A stretch of 64,000 nt of DNA from Thermoanaerobaculia bacterium (GCA_022823665.1 JAJEHN010000001.1:372001-436000), one strand, 5' to 3'; positions 18,499 to 27,857 are shown, counted from the stretch's first letter. Numbers and translations are program-made. The notes: generated by a model not told the origin, from the sequence alone.

Positions 18499-18900
18499 TC
18501 AGTCGACCTGGAGCAACTCGACCCAGTTGCCGTCCGGATCCTCGATCATCGAGATCTTGATGCCGGGACGAATCTCGCGCGGCGAGATGACGATCTTCCG
18601 CCCCGCCTCCTCCGCCTGAGCCGTGGCCTCTTCCAGGTTCGAGACGGACAACGTCCAGTACCGGTAGCCCGTCGCCCCTCCGATGCCTCCTGGCGGCGAC
18701 GAGGCCGCCGGCGCCCTCGACAGCGACACGAGCTTGATCAGGCTCGTACCGCAGAGCAGGCGGTGCATCGTTCCGCCCGGCATCGGCATCTCGCCCTGGT
18801 CGTCGAGCCCCAGAATGTCGCGGTAGAAGTGAAGCGACGCCTCCGCGTCGCGCACCACGATGCCGAGATCGATCGAGTCCTTCGTCAGTTGTACACCCAA
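18499..18900 (-). CDS. VOC-family (glyoxalase/bleomycin-resistance fold) protein
   Basis: A 133-residue single-domain VOC protein made of two beta-alpha-beta-beta-beta modules: IDLGIVVRDAEASLHFYRDILGL and later YWTLSVSNLEEATAQAEEAG with MIEDPDGNWVELLQ. The terminal Glu is the expected metal ligand. It may be a dioxygenase, isomerase or lyase; the substrate is not predictable. The start is TTG at 18900, supported by a strong AGGAGGAGG five bases upstream. Confidence 0.82.
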   Translation of the reverse strand: MGVQLTKDSIDLGIVVRDAEASLHFYRDILGLDDQGEMPMPGGTMHRLLCGTSLIKLVSLSRAPAASSPPGGIGGATGYRYWTLSVSNLEEATAQAEEAGRKIVISPREIRPGIKISMIEDPDGNWVELLQVD

Positions 18901-18969
18901 AGCAGCCTCCTCCTCCTGATCGTCGTGGCGGCGGATGTTATCCGCCGGCGACTCGCGGGAAGGCAGCCG

Positions 18970-19599
18970 TCAGGGATCGACTCGCCGGGCTTCTCCTTCC
19001 CTCTGGCGCGAGACGACGCCGCGGAAGAGCAGGAGAACGCCAACCGCCATGACGGCGACCGGCCAGAAGTCGAGGACATCGTCCACCCAGACGAAGTCCG
19101 GAAGGCCCGCGATGACGAGGAATCCGCCCGGGATCAACGGCCACCAGCGGTGCACCCTTTCGTAGAGCAGGGAGATGACGTAGATCAGCAGGAAGCCGAC
19201 GCCGATACCGAAGGCGGCGCTCTCGCCGTCGATGAGAAACAGCGAGTCCGAGTACATGTCGTCGTACGCCAGGCCGGCGCCGAGTCCGATCAGGACTCCG
19301 CCCGGAATCAGCAGCCCGAACGCCCTCTTGTAGAAGTAGCCCGCCATGAAGATCCCGCCGACCAGGATCAGGAACAGATGGTCGGGCGAGCCATCCAGTC
19401 GCTCCAGCGCCAGCAGAGCGCCGCCGAGCACGATCAGAGCCAGACCGGCAGCAACCTGACCGGCCAGGCCGGGACCAGTGTCCGCCGCCGGCGGTTCAGG
19501 AGGCTGCGCCGGCGGTTCCGGCGGTTCGGCCGATGTAGACGATTCGGGGGTGGAGCCCGCAGGCGAAGAGGTGTCGTCGTTCATCTCGTCATGTTCCAT
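18970..19599 (-). CDS. small integral membrane protein, unknown function
   Basis: A 209-residue protein. An acidic, Pro/Glu-rich cytoplasmic N-terminus (about residues 1-42, many PPEPPAQ repeats) is followed by five or six hydrophobic helices with glycine-rich turns, similar to LiaI/LiaF-like or DUF5668 membrane proteins (for example HRWWPLIPGGFLVIAGL). ATG at 19599 is used; a TTG one codon upstream is nearer to the GGGAGG. I do not recognise a specific family. It reads in the same direction as the VOC and M23 genes and could share their transcript. Confidence 0.7.
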   Translation of the reverse strand: MEHDEMNDDTSSPAGSTPESSTSAEPPEPPAQPPEPPAADTGPGLAGQVAAGLALIVLGGALLALERLDGSPDHLFLILVGGIFMAGYFYKRAFGLLIPGGVLIGLGAGLAYDDMYSDSLFLIDGESAAFGIGVGFLLIYVISLLYERVHRWWPLIPGGFLVIAGLPDFVWVDDVLDFWPVAVMAVGVLLLFRGVVSRQREGEARRVDP

Positions 19600-19705
19600 C
19601 AAGTCGTTCCTCCCTGCTGCACTCTACGCACGATCAGCCGGTGAGGTTCCATTCACTTCACCTTCGACCACGACCCGCAACCCCGGACGACGGGCCTGTC
19701 GGTAC

Positions 19706-19723
19706 GCCGGCCTTCTGGCCGGC
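19706..19723. repeat. 7-bp inverted repeat between divergent genes
   Basis: GCCGGCC, four bases (ttct), then GGCCGGC forms a perfect 7-bp hairpin 23 bases before the next ATG. The same arms with a different loop recur at 36191-36208. It could be a hairpin, a dispersed palindromic unit or an operator. Confidence 0.3.
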
Positions 19724-19745
19724 ATTCCGCTGGTACGCTTCAGCC

Positions 19746-20465
19746 ATGCCTGTCTTCGAACGGGGCGATACGCGGATCGAGTGGTGGGAAGCCGGCGAGG
19801 GCTTTCCCGTGCTGCTGTTCGCGCCGGGAGGCATGCGCTCGGCGGCCGACATCTGGGGAACGAGCCCGTTCGACCCGCGCGAAGCGCTCTCGGCGTCGTT
19901 CCGGGTCATCTCGATGGACCAGCGCAACGCCGGCGGGTCCACGGCGCCGGTAACCGCCGGCGACGGCTGGCATTCGTACACGGACGATCACCTCGCGCTG
20001 CTCGATCACCTGGGTGTCGAGCGTTGTCACCTGATGGGCGGCTGCATCGGCTCGTCCTACTGCCTCGGCGTCCTCCAGGCCGACGCATCCCGGGTCGGCG
20101 CCGCCGTGCTCCAGAATCCGATCGGCCACCACGGGAACCAGGACCTGTTCTACGAGATGTTCGACACCTGGGCCGACGCCCTGCTCGAGCACCGGGACGA
20201 TGTGGATCCCGCGGCGCTGCCCCCCTTCCGCGAGCGGATGTACGGCGGCGACTTTACGTTCAACGTGGACCGCGACTTCGTGGCCGGAATCGAGACGCCG
20301 CTCCTGATTCTGGCCGGCGACGACGCCTACCATCCCCGGCCGATCGCCGAGGAGATCGCCGCCCTGGCGCCCGACAACGAGATGATCCTCGAGTGGAAGA
20401 GCGAGGAGGCGGCAAGCGTCGCCGCAGCCAGCGTGAGAGCCTTCCTGGAGCGACACACACCGTAG
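19746..20465 (+). CDS. alpha/beta hydrolase-fold protein with Cys nucleophile
   Basis: A 239-residue alpha/beta hydrolase-fold protein. LLFAPGGM gives the oxyanion strand and ISMDQRNAGGS the typical D-x-R-x-x-G-x-S turn. The nucleophile elbow reads G-G-C100-I-G-S, so the usual Ser is a Cys, as in dienelactone hydrolases. The acid is plausibly D192 or D193 in LAGDD. Where the catalytic His is expected (about residues 214-218) the sequence is LEWKS, so the triad is incomplete by eye. It may be a non-hydrolytic member or use another His (H196). ATG 19746 is selected because the sequence before it does not align with the fold. Confidence 0.78.
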   Translation: MPVFERGDTRIEWWEAGEGFPVLLFAPGGMRSAADIWGTSPFDPREALSASFRVISMDQRNAGGSTAPVTAGDGWHSYTDDHLALLDHLGVERCHLMGGCIGSSYCLGVLQADASRVGAAVLQNPIGHHGNQDLFYEMFDTWADALLEHRDDVDPAALPPFRERMYGGDFTFNVDRDFVAGIETPLLILAGDDAYHPRPIAEEIAALAPDNEMILEWKSEEAASVAAASVRAFLERHTP

Positions 20466-20484
20466 CCATCCGAAGGGGAACCAA

Positions 20485-22296
20485 ATGATCGGAGCAACTC
20501 TGCTCGGAGCGGTCCTGGCACTGGGGACTCCACCAGGGCCGGCCACACCGACCGAGGCCCGGCAGGCTGAGAACCTCCCGGAGGGCCCGCTCGGTCGGGG
20601 CGTCGGCGAACTGAGCGACGTCGTCGAAGTAACCGTGGTCAACGTGGACGTCATCGCCACCGACCGCAACGGGCGCCCGGCGGAAGACCTGTCGCGCCAG
20701 AACTTCCGGGTCTTCGACGACGGCCAGCCGGTCCAGCTCAGCTACTTCAGCCGCGGCGGGGGCAGCGATGCCGCGGACCCGGAACTCGTGCGGGAGCCGC
20801 TCTCGATCGCGTTCTTCTTCGACAACACCCATCTCACGGTCGCCAGCCGCTCCGCGGTGATGGACCAGATCAAGGACTTCGCCCGCGGCCAGCTCGAAGC
20901 CGGTGACCGGGACGTCCCCGTCTACGCGATGGTGGTCGCCTTCGACGGCGAGCTGCGGCTGCTGCAGGACCTGACCACGGACTACATCGCCCTCGCCCAG
21001 GGGCTGAATCGGGCCGAGGCCGCGCACCAGGTCTTCACCGAAGCTCAAAGCCTCAAGCGAAGGTCGCAGGAGAGTTTCCTCCAGTTGATGGACCAGTTGA
21101 ACGGCCGGCGCCAGGACTCGGCCGGCAGCATCGGCGCGTTGCGCGCGACACTCGCCGAGCTGCTCGCCTACGCGCGCGTCGTGCACCAGGACAGCGCCCG
21201 CACCGCCGATGCGATCGAGGATGTCGTCGAGTCGCTGGCCCTGGTTCCCGGACGCAAGGCCTTCTTCCTGATCAGCGACGGCTTCGCGTCGCGGCCGTTC
21301 GACCGCCTGCTCCAGAACGTGCAGAAGCGCGTGGCCGGCCGCCGGGAAGAAACCGGCGTCGAGCTGATGCAGAACCGCGAGGTCGACGCGCCGGAGGGCT
21401 TCGACGCGCCGAACAACCTCTACACGAGAAACTCGAACATCCAGGGCACCGCCGCGCTCACCACCACCTCCTTCCAGCAACACCTGTCCGCCTTCGATCT
21501 CGGTGACCGGTACGTCGGCCTGGCCGCGCTCGCGAACTCCCACCGCGTCTCCTTCTACGCCTTCAAGCCGCCCGACGTCGAGGTCGCCGCGGCGGCGCTG
21601 TCCGAGCGCGTGTCGGACCAGCAGAAGCTCACCTACCTCTCCGACCTTCGTGGCGTGCTGAACGGCCTGGCCCACGACACCGGCGGCCGCTCCTGGGTTT
21701 CCGGCCGCAACGTGGAGACGTTCTTCGACCAGGTTGCGGCGGACCTCGGTTCCTACTACTCGCTCGGCTACGTGCTCGACGAGTTCGTGGAGGGCTCGAT
21801 CCACGAGGTCCGCATCAGGACCCGGCCGAGGAACCTGCGACTGCGCCACCGGACGAGCTACGTGGCGAGGTCTCTCCGCGAGCGGCTGGCCGAGCGGACA
21901 GTCGGCGCCCTGTTGCTCGGCTGGACCGAGAACCCCCACGGACTTCACATCGACAGCATCCAGTGGGACACCGGCGGCGGCGGCTTCTACGACGTCGACT
22001 TCACCGTCTCCGTACCCCTCGAAAAGCTCGTCATGATCGAGCAGGCCGGACAGCGCACCGACCAGGTCCGCGTGGTCGCCGTCGTGCTCACCGAAGACGG
22101 CGAACAGTTGGCGCCGAGCCACATCGTCCTGCCCCTGGCCATCCCCGACCGTGACTGGTCGGAGGCCCGGGACCAGTTCTTCGCGGTCAGCTTCGAGTAC
22201 CCCATTCCGCGCGGCAGCCATCGGGTCGCCATCGGCCTCTGGGACGAGAACGGCGGCAACGGTTCCTACATCAGGAGAGAATTCAGTGTGCGCTGA
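20485..22296 (+). CDS. VWFA-related protein of acidobacterial type
   Basis: A 603-residue exported protein with a short signal-like N-terminus. Residues about 45-90 contain the VTVVNVDVIATDRNGRPAEDLSRQNFRVFDDG block that opens the acidobacterial VWFA-related family. The metal site, normally DxSxS, reads DNTHLT and is therefore degenerate. The rest of the VWA fold (LVPGRKAFFLISDGF) is clear. The C-terminal 200 residues are a beta-rich domain. The family function is unknown; surface or periplasmic protein interaction is likely. It overlaps the start of the following MOSC gene by 11 bases. Confidence 0.8.
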   Translation: MIGATLLGAVLALGTPPGPATPTEARQAENLPEGPLGRGVGELSDVVEVTVVNVDVIATDRNGRPAEDLSRQNFRVFDDGQPVQLSYFSRGGGSDAADPELVREPLSIAFFFDNTHLTVASRSAVMDQIKDFARGQLEAGDRDVPVYAMVVAFDGELRLLQDLTTDYIALAQGLNRAEAAHQVFTEAQSLKRRSQESFLQLMDQLNGRRQDSAGSIGALRATLAELLAYARVVHQDSARTADAIEDVVESLALVPGRKAFFLISDGFASRPFDRLLQNVQKRVAGRREETGVELMQNREVDAPEGFDAPNNLYTRNSNIQGTAALTTTSFQQHLSAFDLGDRYVGLAALANSHRVSFYAFKPPDVEVAAAALSERVSDQQKLTYLSDLRGVLNGLAHDTGGRSWVSGRNVETFFDQVAADLGSYYSLGYVLDEFVEGSIHEVRIRTRPRNLRLRHRTSYVARSLRERLAERTVGALLLGWTENPHGLHIDSIQWDTGGGGFYDVDFTVSVPLEKLVMIEQAGQRTDQVRVVAVVLTEDGEQLAPSHIVLPLAIPDRDWSEARDQFFAVSFEYPIPRGSHRVAIGLWDENGGNGSYIRREFSVR

Positions 22297-22867
22297 CCTT
22301 GAAACCACCCCCGGACCCGCTCGCCTCACCGAGGCCGAGCTGACCGCCGGCTTTGGCCATGTCCTGGCCTCCCCCGCCGACGGCGGCACCCTGGAGATGA
22401 TCGTCCGGCGGCCCGCAGTCGATCAGCGAGAGACCCTCGAAGAGGGACGCCTCACCGCCGAGGAAGGCCTCGAAGGAGATTCCTGGAAGGCCCGCCGCGG
22501 CTACTCCCTTCCCGACGGCTCACCCGACCCGGACGCGCAGATCACCCTGACCAACGCGCGGTTCGCCGACCTGATCGCGGGTGCGCGGGACCGGTGGCCG
22601 CTTGCCGGAGACCAGCTCTACGTCGACCTCGACCTGAGCGAGGACAACCTGCCGACGGGCACCAGGCTCCGCATCGGCGAAGCGACCATCGAGGTCACGG
22701 CCCTCCCCCACACCGGCTGCAGCAAGTACCGGCAGCGATTCGGGCTGGAGGCGCTCAAGTTCACCGCCACGCCGGAGGGCAGGTCGCGGCATCTGCGCGG
22801 CATCTACGCCCGCGTCGTCCAACCCGGGGCCGTGCGGATCGGCGACCCGATCGAGAAATTGGATTGA
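22286..22867 (+). CDS. MOSC-domain protein
   Basis: A 193-residue protein built around one MOSC (molybdenum cofactor sulfurase C-terminal) domain. It carries LEEGRLTAEEGLEGDSWKAR, the QITLTNARFADLI segment, and the conserved Cys in ALPHTGCSKYRQRFGLEAL that in the family binds sulfur or Moco. Small stand-alone MOSC proteins are thought to transfer sulfur or act on N-hydroxylated compounds. The GTG at 22286, seven bases after AGGAGAG, overlaps the previous gene. The next gene is a rhodanese, consistent with a sulfur-transfer pair. Confidence 0.83.
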   Translation: MCADLETTPGPARLTEAELTAGFGHVLASPADGGTLEMIVRRPAVDQRETLEEGRLTAEEGLEGDSWKARRGYSLPDGSPDPDAQITLTNARFADLIAGARDRWPLAGDQLYVDLDLSEDNLPTGTRLRIGEATIEVTALPHTGCSKYRQRFGLEALKFTATPEGRSRHLRGIYARVVQPGAVRIGDPIEKLD

Positions 22868-22872
22868 CGCCG

Positions 22873-23280
22873 GTGGCAATCACCAGGGGAGTCCGGCAAC
22901 TCGTCGCCGAGGCCGACGCCGCGGTCGAAACGGTCACGGCCGCGGACGCGCTCGAACGACAGCGGAACGGCGCCCTCATCGTCGACCTGCGCGACATCCG
23001 CGAGCGGGCCCGCGAGGGCTTCATCCCCGGCTCCTTCCACGCCCCCCGGGGCATGATCGAGTTCTGGGTGGATCCCGACAGCCCCTACTTCAAGGAGGCC
23101 TTCGGCGGCGACCGGGAGTTCATCTTCCACTGCGCCAGCGGCTGGCGCTCCGCGCTCGCGACGAAGGCGGTCCAGGACATGGGGCTCGCGCCCGTGTCCC
23201 ACATCGGCGGCGGGTTCACGGCCTGGAAAAAGGCCGAGGCGCCCGTGCTGCGGACGGAGGACGGTCGCGAACCCAGGTGA
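22873..23280 (+). CDS. rhodanese-like sulfurtransferase
   Basis: A 135-residue single rhodanese domain. The N-terminal half has IVDLRDIRERAREGFIPGSFHAPRGMIEFW; the active-site loop is HCASGWRS with the catalytic Cys, followed by GGGFTAWKKAEAP. All are standard for persulfide-forming rhodaneses. GTG 22873 is used; a TTG at 22864, overlapping the MOSC stop as TTGA, is an equally possible coupled start, and neither has a clear Shine-Dalgarno. Adjacent to the MOSC gene, it may supply sulfane sulfur to it. Confidence 0.85.
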   Translation: MAITRGVRQLVAEADAAVETVTAADALERQRNGALIVDLRDIRERAREGFIPGSFHAPRGMIEFWVDPDSPYFKEAFGGDREFIFHCASGWRSALATKAVQDMGLAPVSHIGGGFTAWKKAEAPVLRTEDGREPR

Positions 23281-23309
23281 TGGCGGCGTCAGGCCCGCCC
23301 AGGCCTTGC

Positions 23310-23338
23310 TTGACAGCAACGTACTGGTTCCTTAGCCT
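23310..23338 (+). promoter_or_regulatory. sigma-70-like promoter upstream of lysW
   Basis: TTGACA at 23310-23315 matches the -35 consensus fully. After a 17-base spacer, TAGCCT at 23333-23338 is a weaker -10. It lies 30 bases after the rhodanese stop and would give a leader of about 230 bases before lysW. Confidence 0.5.
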
Positions 23339-23489
23339 CTCTGCCCTTGTCAATCCCGGTCCACAAGATGCTCATCCACCTCACCTTCGCCTCGACCGCT
23401 CCCCTCGCGAAGGGTCACTGCCGCGGCGCGAAGCGTCCGGGACACGATCCTGGGTGACCTGGTAGATAGAGAACGCATCTTCTCCTAGC

Positions 23490-23526
23490 GGCCGGCCATC
23501 CAGAGGGATGAGCCGGCCTCTTTTTT
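23490..23526 (+). terminator. strong intrinsic terminator in the lysW leader (possible attenuator)
   Basis: The 5' arm GGCCGGCCATCC (23490-23501), an AGAG loop (23502-23505) and the 3' arm GGATG-A-GCCGGCC (23506-23518) form a 12-bp stem with one bulged A. TCTTTTTT follows directly. It sits between the predicted promoter and lysW, 51 bases before the lysW ATG, so readthrough would be needed for expression from that promoter. Alternatively it only ends the rhodanese transcript. Confidence 0.8.
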
Positions 23527-23534
23527 CTGAACGC

Positions 23535-23552
23535 GCACTTTCCTGGAAGTGC
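23535..23552 (+). promoter_or_regulatory. 6-6-6 inverted repeat just upstream of lysW
   Basis: GCACTT (23535-23540), six bases, then AAGTGC (23547-23552) form a perfect inverted repeat between the terminator and the lysW ribosome site (GAAGGAG). It may be a small hairpin or an operator half-site pair. Confidence 0.35.
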
Positions 23553-23576
23553 AAACCCACCGAAGGAGACATCGCC

Positions 23577-23762
23577 ATGGAACTCCAGACCGTCGACGCC
23601 GACAGCGAGTGCCCCGAGTGCTTCGAGGTCGTGTGCCTCAAGGCGGTCATGCAGCACGAGATCGTCCAGTGCGCCGGCTGCGGCGTCGACCTGGAGGTGA
23701 TCGAACTCGACCCCGTCGCCCTGGAGCTCGCGCCGGAAGAAGAAGAGGACTGGGGCGAGTAG
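23577..23762 (+). CDS. lysW: LysW-type amino-group carrier protein
   Basis: A 61-residue acidic carrier protein. It has two zinc-binding pairs, CPEC near the N-terminus and CAGC in the middle, and ends in EEEEDWGE. The C-terminal EDWGE is diagnostic of LysW: its last Glu side chain is ligated to the alpha-amino group of the substrate, which is then carried between enzymes on the globular acidic body. The family size is 52-62 residues. ATG 23577 follows GAAGGAG. It is the first gene of a six-gene cluster with lysX, lysY, lysZ, lysJ and lysK. Confidence 0.95.
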   Translation: MELQTVDADSECPECFEVVCLKAVMQHEIVQCAGCGVDLEVIELDPVALELAPEEEEDWGE

Positions 23763-23774
23763 CAGGAACCGGAA

Positions 23775-24665
23775 ATGCGCATCGGAGTCCTCTACAGCCG
23801 GGTCAGGCCCGAAGAGAAGCTGCTGTTCGCCGAGCTCGAGCGTCGGCCGGCCGACGTCGAGCTGATCGACGACCGCGGAGTCGTCCTCGCACTCGGCGGC
23901 CGCAGCGCACTCGAGCCGTCCTTCGACTTCGACGTCGTCTTCGACCGCTCGCTCAGCTACAGCCGGGCTCTGGCCAACCTGCGCGTCCTGGCCGACCGCG
24001 GCGTAGCCACGGTCAATCCCGCCCGTGTGATCGAGAACTGCGGAGACAAGGTCCGCACGTCGAGTCTGCTCCAGGCGGCCTCGGTGCCGACGCCCGAAAC
24101 CCGCGTAGCCTCGACGCCCGAGGCGGCCCTGCTCGCGATCGAGGAACTCGGCTACCCGGTCGTCATGAAGCCCACCGTCGGATCCTGGGGCCGCCTGATC
24201 GCGCGCATCAACGACCGGGACGCCGCCGAAGCTCTGCTGGAGCACAAGAGCACGCTCGGCTCCTACCAGCACTCCATCTTCTACCTGCAGCGCTACGTCG
24301 ACAAGCCGGAAAGGGACATCCGTGCCTTCGTGGCCGGCGGCAGGACCCTCTGCGCGATCTACCGCCGGACGCCGCACTGGATCACGAACACGGCGCGCGG
24401 CGCCTCCACCGAAAACTGCCCGGTGACGCCGGAGATCGACGGCCTCTGCCGGAGGGCAGCGCGCGCCGTCGGCGGCGGTCTCCTGGCGGTCGACCTGGTG
24501 GAGGACCGCAACCGCGGCCTGCTGGTGCTGGAAGTCAATCACACGATGGAGTTCCGCAACTCGATCGCACCCACCGGCGTCGACATTCCGGCGCGCATGA
24601 TCGACTTCGTCGAACGCGTGGCCGCCGTGGGCTGGGACGAGGCCCAGGAACCGGAGGCGGCATGA
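23775..24665 (+). CDS. lysX: LysX-type ATP-grasp ligase joining substrate to LysW
   Basis: A 296-residue RimK-like ATP-grasp enzyme that ligates the alpha-amino group of alpha-aminoadipate (lysine route) or glutamate (arginine route) to the LysW C-terminus. The ATP-grasp lobes appear as [20 protein letters not shown] and [28 protein letters not shown]; the N-x-T-M-E-F metal-binding strand is typical of LysX/ArgX. The gene begins 12 bases after lysW, and its TGA overlaps the next ATG as ATGA. Substrate choice cannot be settled from the motif alone. Confidence 0.92.
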   Translation: MRIGVLYSRVRPEEKLLFAELERRPADVELIDDRGVVLALGGRSALEPSFDFDVVFDRSLSYSRALANLRVLADRGVATVNPARVIENCGDKVRTSSLLQAASVPTPETRVASTPEAALLAIEELGYPVVMKPTVGSWGRLIARINDRDAAEALLEHKSTLGSYQHSIFYLQRYVDKPERDIRAFVAGGRTLCAIYRRTPHWITNTARGASTENCPVTPEIDGLCRRAARAVGGGLLAVDLVEDRNRGLLVLEVNHTMEFRNSIAPTGVDIPARMIDFVERVAAVGWDEAQEPEAA

Positions 24666-25744
24666 CCCTCCGCGTCTCGATCGTCGGCGGGTCCGGCTAC
24701 GCCGGCGGCGAGCTGCTGCGGCTGCTGCTCGGCCACGCCGGGTTCGAGGTCGCCCAGGTCACTTCGCGGCGGCTGGCCGGTTCCTTCGTGCACTTCACCC
24801 ACCCCAACCTCCGCGGTCACACCGATCTGCGTTTCTCCACCGTCGACGAACTCGAGCGCTGCGACCTGCTCTTCCTCTGCCTGCCGCACGGCAACGCGGC
24901 AAGGGACATCGACCTCTACTCCGAACTCGCACCGAAAGTCGTTGATCTCTCGGCCGACTTCCGGCTTCGCTCGGCCGAGGCATGGGAGGACTGGTACGGC
25001 GATCCCCACGTCGCGCCGGAGTGGCTCGACCGCTTCGCGTACGGCCTGCCCGAGCTGGACCGCGAGGCGGTGGCCGGCGCCGACCTCGCGAGCGGAGTGG
25101 GATGCAACGCGACCGCGACCCTGCTCGGTCTGCTGCCTCTGCTCGAACCCGGGCCTCTGGAGAACGACCTCGTCGACTGGAGCCGCGGAGTCGTCACCGA
25201 ACTGAAAGTCGGCAGCAGCGAAGGCGGCGCGTCGTCGTCGGACGCGTCCCACCACCCGGAGCGGTCGGGTGTCGTTCGCAGCTTCCGGCCGACGGGCCAC
25301 CGCCACACAGCCGAGGTCGAACAGGCGTTCGCCAGCCGCGGCGTCGACCTCGCCGGCAACGTCCACCTCTCTGTGACCGCGGTCGAGATGGTGCGCGGCG
25401 TGCTCGCGACCAGCCACCTCTTCCTTGCCGACGCGACGGACGGAAGAGCCGCCGAGCGCGAGCTCTTCCGGACCTGCCGTTCCTTCTGCCGGCAGCATCC
25501 CTTCGTTCGCCTGGTCAAGGACCGGCGCGGCATCCACCGCTACCCCGAGCCGAAGATCCTCGCCGGCAGCAATCACGCCGAGGTCGGTTTCGACCTCGAT
25601 CCGAGGACCGGGCGGCTGGTCGTGATCTGCGCCATGGACAACTTGATGAAGGGCGCGGCCGGCAACGCCGTCCAGTGCGCCAACCTGATGTGCGGGTACG
25701 AAGAAACCCGAGGTCTCGACTTCCTCGGGCTTCACCCCGTCTAG
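24662..25744 (+). CDS. lysY: LysY/ArgC-type LysW-aminoacyl-phosphate reductase
   Basis: A 360-residue NADPH-dependent semialdehyde dehydrogenase related to N-acetyl-gamma-glutamyl-phosphate reductase. The nucleotide site is [18 protein letters not shown] at the start; the catalytic Cys lies in [17 protein letters not shown], and a conserved His in [12 protein letters not shown]. It reduces the LysW-bound acyl phosphate made by LysZ. The ATG overlaps the lysX stop by four bases (ATGA). In this LysW context the carrier-bound substrate is far likelier than acetylglutamyl phosphate. Confidence 0.92.
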   Translation: MTLRVSIVGGSGYAGGELLRLLLGHAGFEVAQVTSRRLAGSFVHFTHPNLRGHTDLRFSTVDELERCDLLFLCLPHGNAARDIDLYSELAPKVVDLSADFRLRSAEAWEDWYGDPHVAPEWLDRFAYGLPELDREAVAGADLASGVGCNATATLLGLLPLLEPGPLENDLVDWSRGVVTELKVGSSEGGASSSDASHHPERSGVVRSFRPTGHRHTAEVEQAFASRGVDLAGNVHLSVTAVEMVRGVLATSHLFLADATDGRAAERELFRTCRSFCRQHPFVRLVKDRRGIHRYPEPKILAGSNHAEVGFDLDPRTGRLVVICAMDNLMKGAAGNAVQCANLMCGYEETRGLDFLGLHPV

Positions 25745-25749
25745 AGCTC

Positions 25750-26649
25750 ATGGCCGACCCCACTCCGAACACCAGCGGCCAGCCGCTCGTGATCAAGGCC
25801 GGCGGCGGCAAGGCGCTCGACCTCGAGGCCATCGCCGCCGACGTCGGAGCCCTGTGGCGAGCCGGCCGGCCCGTGGTCCTCGTGCACGGCGGGGCGGAGA
25901 CGACGAACGAAGTCGCCGAGCAACTGGGACACCCGCCGCAGTTCGTGACCAGCGAGAGCGGCTACAGCAGCCGCCGAACGGACCGCCGCACCCTCGAGAT
26001 CTTCGAGATGGTCTACTGCGGCCTGCTGAACAAGCGCTGGGTCGAATTCCTGCAGCGCCAGGGCGTTGCAGCGGTCGGGCTGTCCGGACTCGACGGCCGG
26101 CTGTTCGAGGGGCGCCGCAAGGACAGGCTGCGCATCCGGCACGGCGGCCGGCGAATGGTGCTGCGCGACGACTGGACCGGCACCGTCGAAAAGGTGAACG
26201 GAGAACTTCTGCGCCTGCTGCTCGACGGCGGCTACCTGCCGGTGCTGACGCCCCCCGGCGCCTCCTTCGACGGCGACGCCGTGAACGTGGACGGAGATCG
26301 CGCGGCCGCCGCCATCACGACTGCCCTCGGCGCCCCGACCCTCGTCTACCTCTCCGGCGCTCCGGGACTGCTCGCCGACTTCCCCGACGAGGACTCCCTC
26401 ATTCACCGGTTCGAAGTCGCGCGCGGCGCGCTCTCCGGCGCCGCCCCGGACGCCGGAGTCGAACCTCTGGCGGCCGCGGCAGAAGACCGGATGAAGAAGA
26501 AGGTGCTCGGCGCCGCCGAGGCGCTCCGCGGCGGGGCCGACCGGGTCATCTTCGCCGACGGCCGGATCGAGGGGCCCGTGCAGGCGGCCCTCGACGGCAG
26601 CGGCACCCACATCGTCGCCCGAACGGCGAACCCGCGGGAGAATTCTTGA
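25750..26649 (+). CDS. lysZ: LysZ/ArgB-type LysW-aminoacyl kinase
   Basis: A 299-residue amino acid kinase fold protein that phosphorylates the side-chain carboxylate of the LysW-bound substrate. Motifs are LVIKAGGGKAL (N-terminal Lys and Gly loop), VVLVHGGAETTNEVAEQLG, DGDAVNVDGDRAAAAIT, and YLSGAPGLLADFPD with MKKKVLGAAEAL near the end. The second residues GHPPQFVTSESGYSSRRTD resemble LysZ rather than classical ArgB (which has KVGGKA and acetylglutamate-binding features). Five bases separate it from lysY, and TGATG links it to lysJ. Confidence 0.9.
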   Translation: MADPTPNTSGQPLVIKAGGGKALDLEAIAADVGALWRAGRPVVLVHGGAETTNEVAEQLGHPPQFVTSESGYSSRRTDRRTLEIFEMVYCGLLNKRWVEFLQRQGVAAVGLSGLDGRLFEGRRKDRLRIRHGGRRMVLRDDWTGTVEKVNGELLRLLLDGGYLPVLTPPGASFDGDAVNVDGDRAAAAITTALGAPTLVYLSGAPGLLADFPDEDSLIHRFEVARGALSGAAPDAGVEPLAAAAEDRMKKKVLGAAEALRGGADRVIFADGRIEGPVQAALDGSGTHIVARTANPRENS

Positions 26650-27857
26650 TGAGTGCCAGCGCAGCAGATGGCGGCAGGAAGGCCGGCGCGGCCAGCGCCG
26701 AGGACCGCCGCCTCGGGACCTGGGCGCCACGCCGGCCCACCCCGCCGATCGTCGGCGGCGAGGGCTGCGAACTGATCGCGGAGAACGGCGACCGCTACCT
26801 CGACCTGACCGCCGGCTACGGCGTCTGCTGCCTGGGCTACAACCATCCGGCGATCGTCGACGCGATCAGGCGTCAGGCGGAGCGGCTCACCTTCTGCCCG
26901 CTCAACGTGTCGAGCGCCGTCCGGGCCGAGTACGTCGAAGCGCTGGCAGCCGTCCTGCCCGCGACGCTCGACCGCGTGTTCCTGTGCAACAGCGGCACGG
27001 AAGCGGTCGAGGGCGCGCTCAAGTTCGCGGCGCTGGCTACCGGAAGAAGCCGAACGGTAGCGCTCCGGAACAGCTTTCACGGCCGCACGCTGGGCGCACT
27101 GGCGATGACCTGGAATCCGGCGGCCCGCAGGCCCTACGCCGGCCTGCTTCACGATGCCGTCTTCGTTCAGCCGGAGGCCGAGGCGATCGAGCAGGCGGTC
27201 TCCGAAGAGACGGCCGCGGTCGTCCTCGAACCCGTGCAGGGCGAAGGCGGCGTCAACGTGCTCGCCGACGATCTCCTCCTGGCCGCGCGCCGCGCCTGCG
27301 ACCGGCACGGCGCCCTGCTCGTTCTCGACGAAGTGCAGACGGGTTTCGGCCGTTGCGGCGACTGGTTCGCCCATCGGCACACGCCCGGACTCGAGCCCGA
27401 CCTGATGGCGATGGCGAAGGGCATCGGCAGCGGCTTTCCGCTCGGAGCGATCGCCTACGGCGGCCGGGTTGCCGAGGCGCTCCGCCCCGGCAGCCACGGC
27501 TCGACCTACGGCGGCAATCCGCTCGCCTGCGCGGTCGGCCTCACCGTGATCGAGACGCTCCGGAATCTCGACCTGCCGGCAAGGGCGGCGACAATGGGCA
27601 CGCGTTTCGCCGATTCCCTCAGGAGCCGGTTCGCCTCGAACCCGCGGGTGCGCGAAGTTCGGGGACGCGGCCTGATGATCGGTGTCGTCCTGCGTGAGCG
27701 CGCGGGACGACACATCGCCCGCCTCGCTACGGAACACTGGATCCTGGCCCTGCCCGCTGGTCCCAACGTGATCCGCCTGCTGCCGCCGTTGATCGTCTCG
27801 GACGAGGAACTCGAACGCGGCGCCGAGGCGATCCAGGCCGTGCTCGGAGGAGAATGA
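26649..27857 (+). CDS. lysJ: LysJ/ArgD-type LysW-semialdehyde aminotransferase
   Basis: A 402-residue class III PLP aminotransferase that converts the LysW-bound semialdehyde to the amine using glutamate. Landmarks are [72 protein letters not shown] (PLP Asp) and [15 protein letters not shown] with the Schiff-base Lys. Length matches ArgD/LysJ. ATG overlaps the lysZ stop by one base (TGATG). Confidence 0.92.
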   Translation: MSASAADGGRKAGAASAEDRRLGTWAPRRPTPPIVGGEGCELIAENGDRYLDLTAGYGVCCLGYNHPAIVDAIRRQAERLTFCPLNVSSAVRAEYVEALAAVLPATLDRVFLCNSGTEAVEGALKFAALATGRSRTVALRNSFHGRTLGALAMTWNPAARRPYAGLLHDAVFVQPEAEAIEQAVSEETAAVVLEPVQGEGGVNVLADDLLLAARRACDRHGALLVLDEVQTGFGRCGDWFAHRHTPGLEPDLMAMAKGIGSGFPLGAIAYGGRVAEALRPGSHGSTYGGNPLACAVGLTVIETLRNLDLPARAATMGTRFADSLRSRFASNPRVREVRGRGLMIGVVLRERAGRHIARLATEHWILALPAGPNVIRLLPPLIVSDEELERGAEAIQAVLGGE

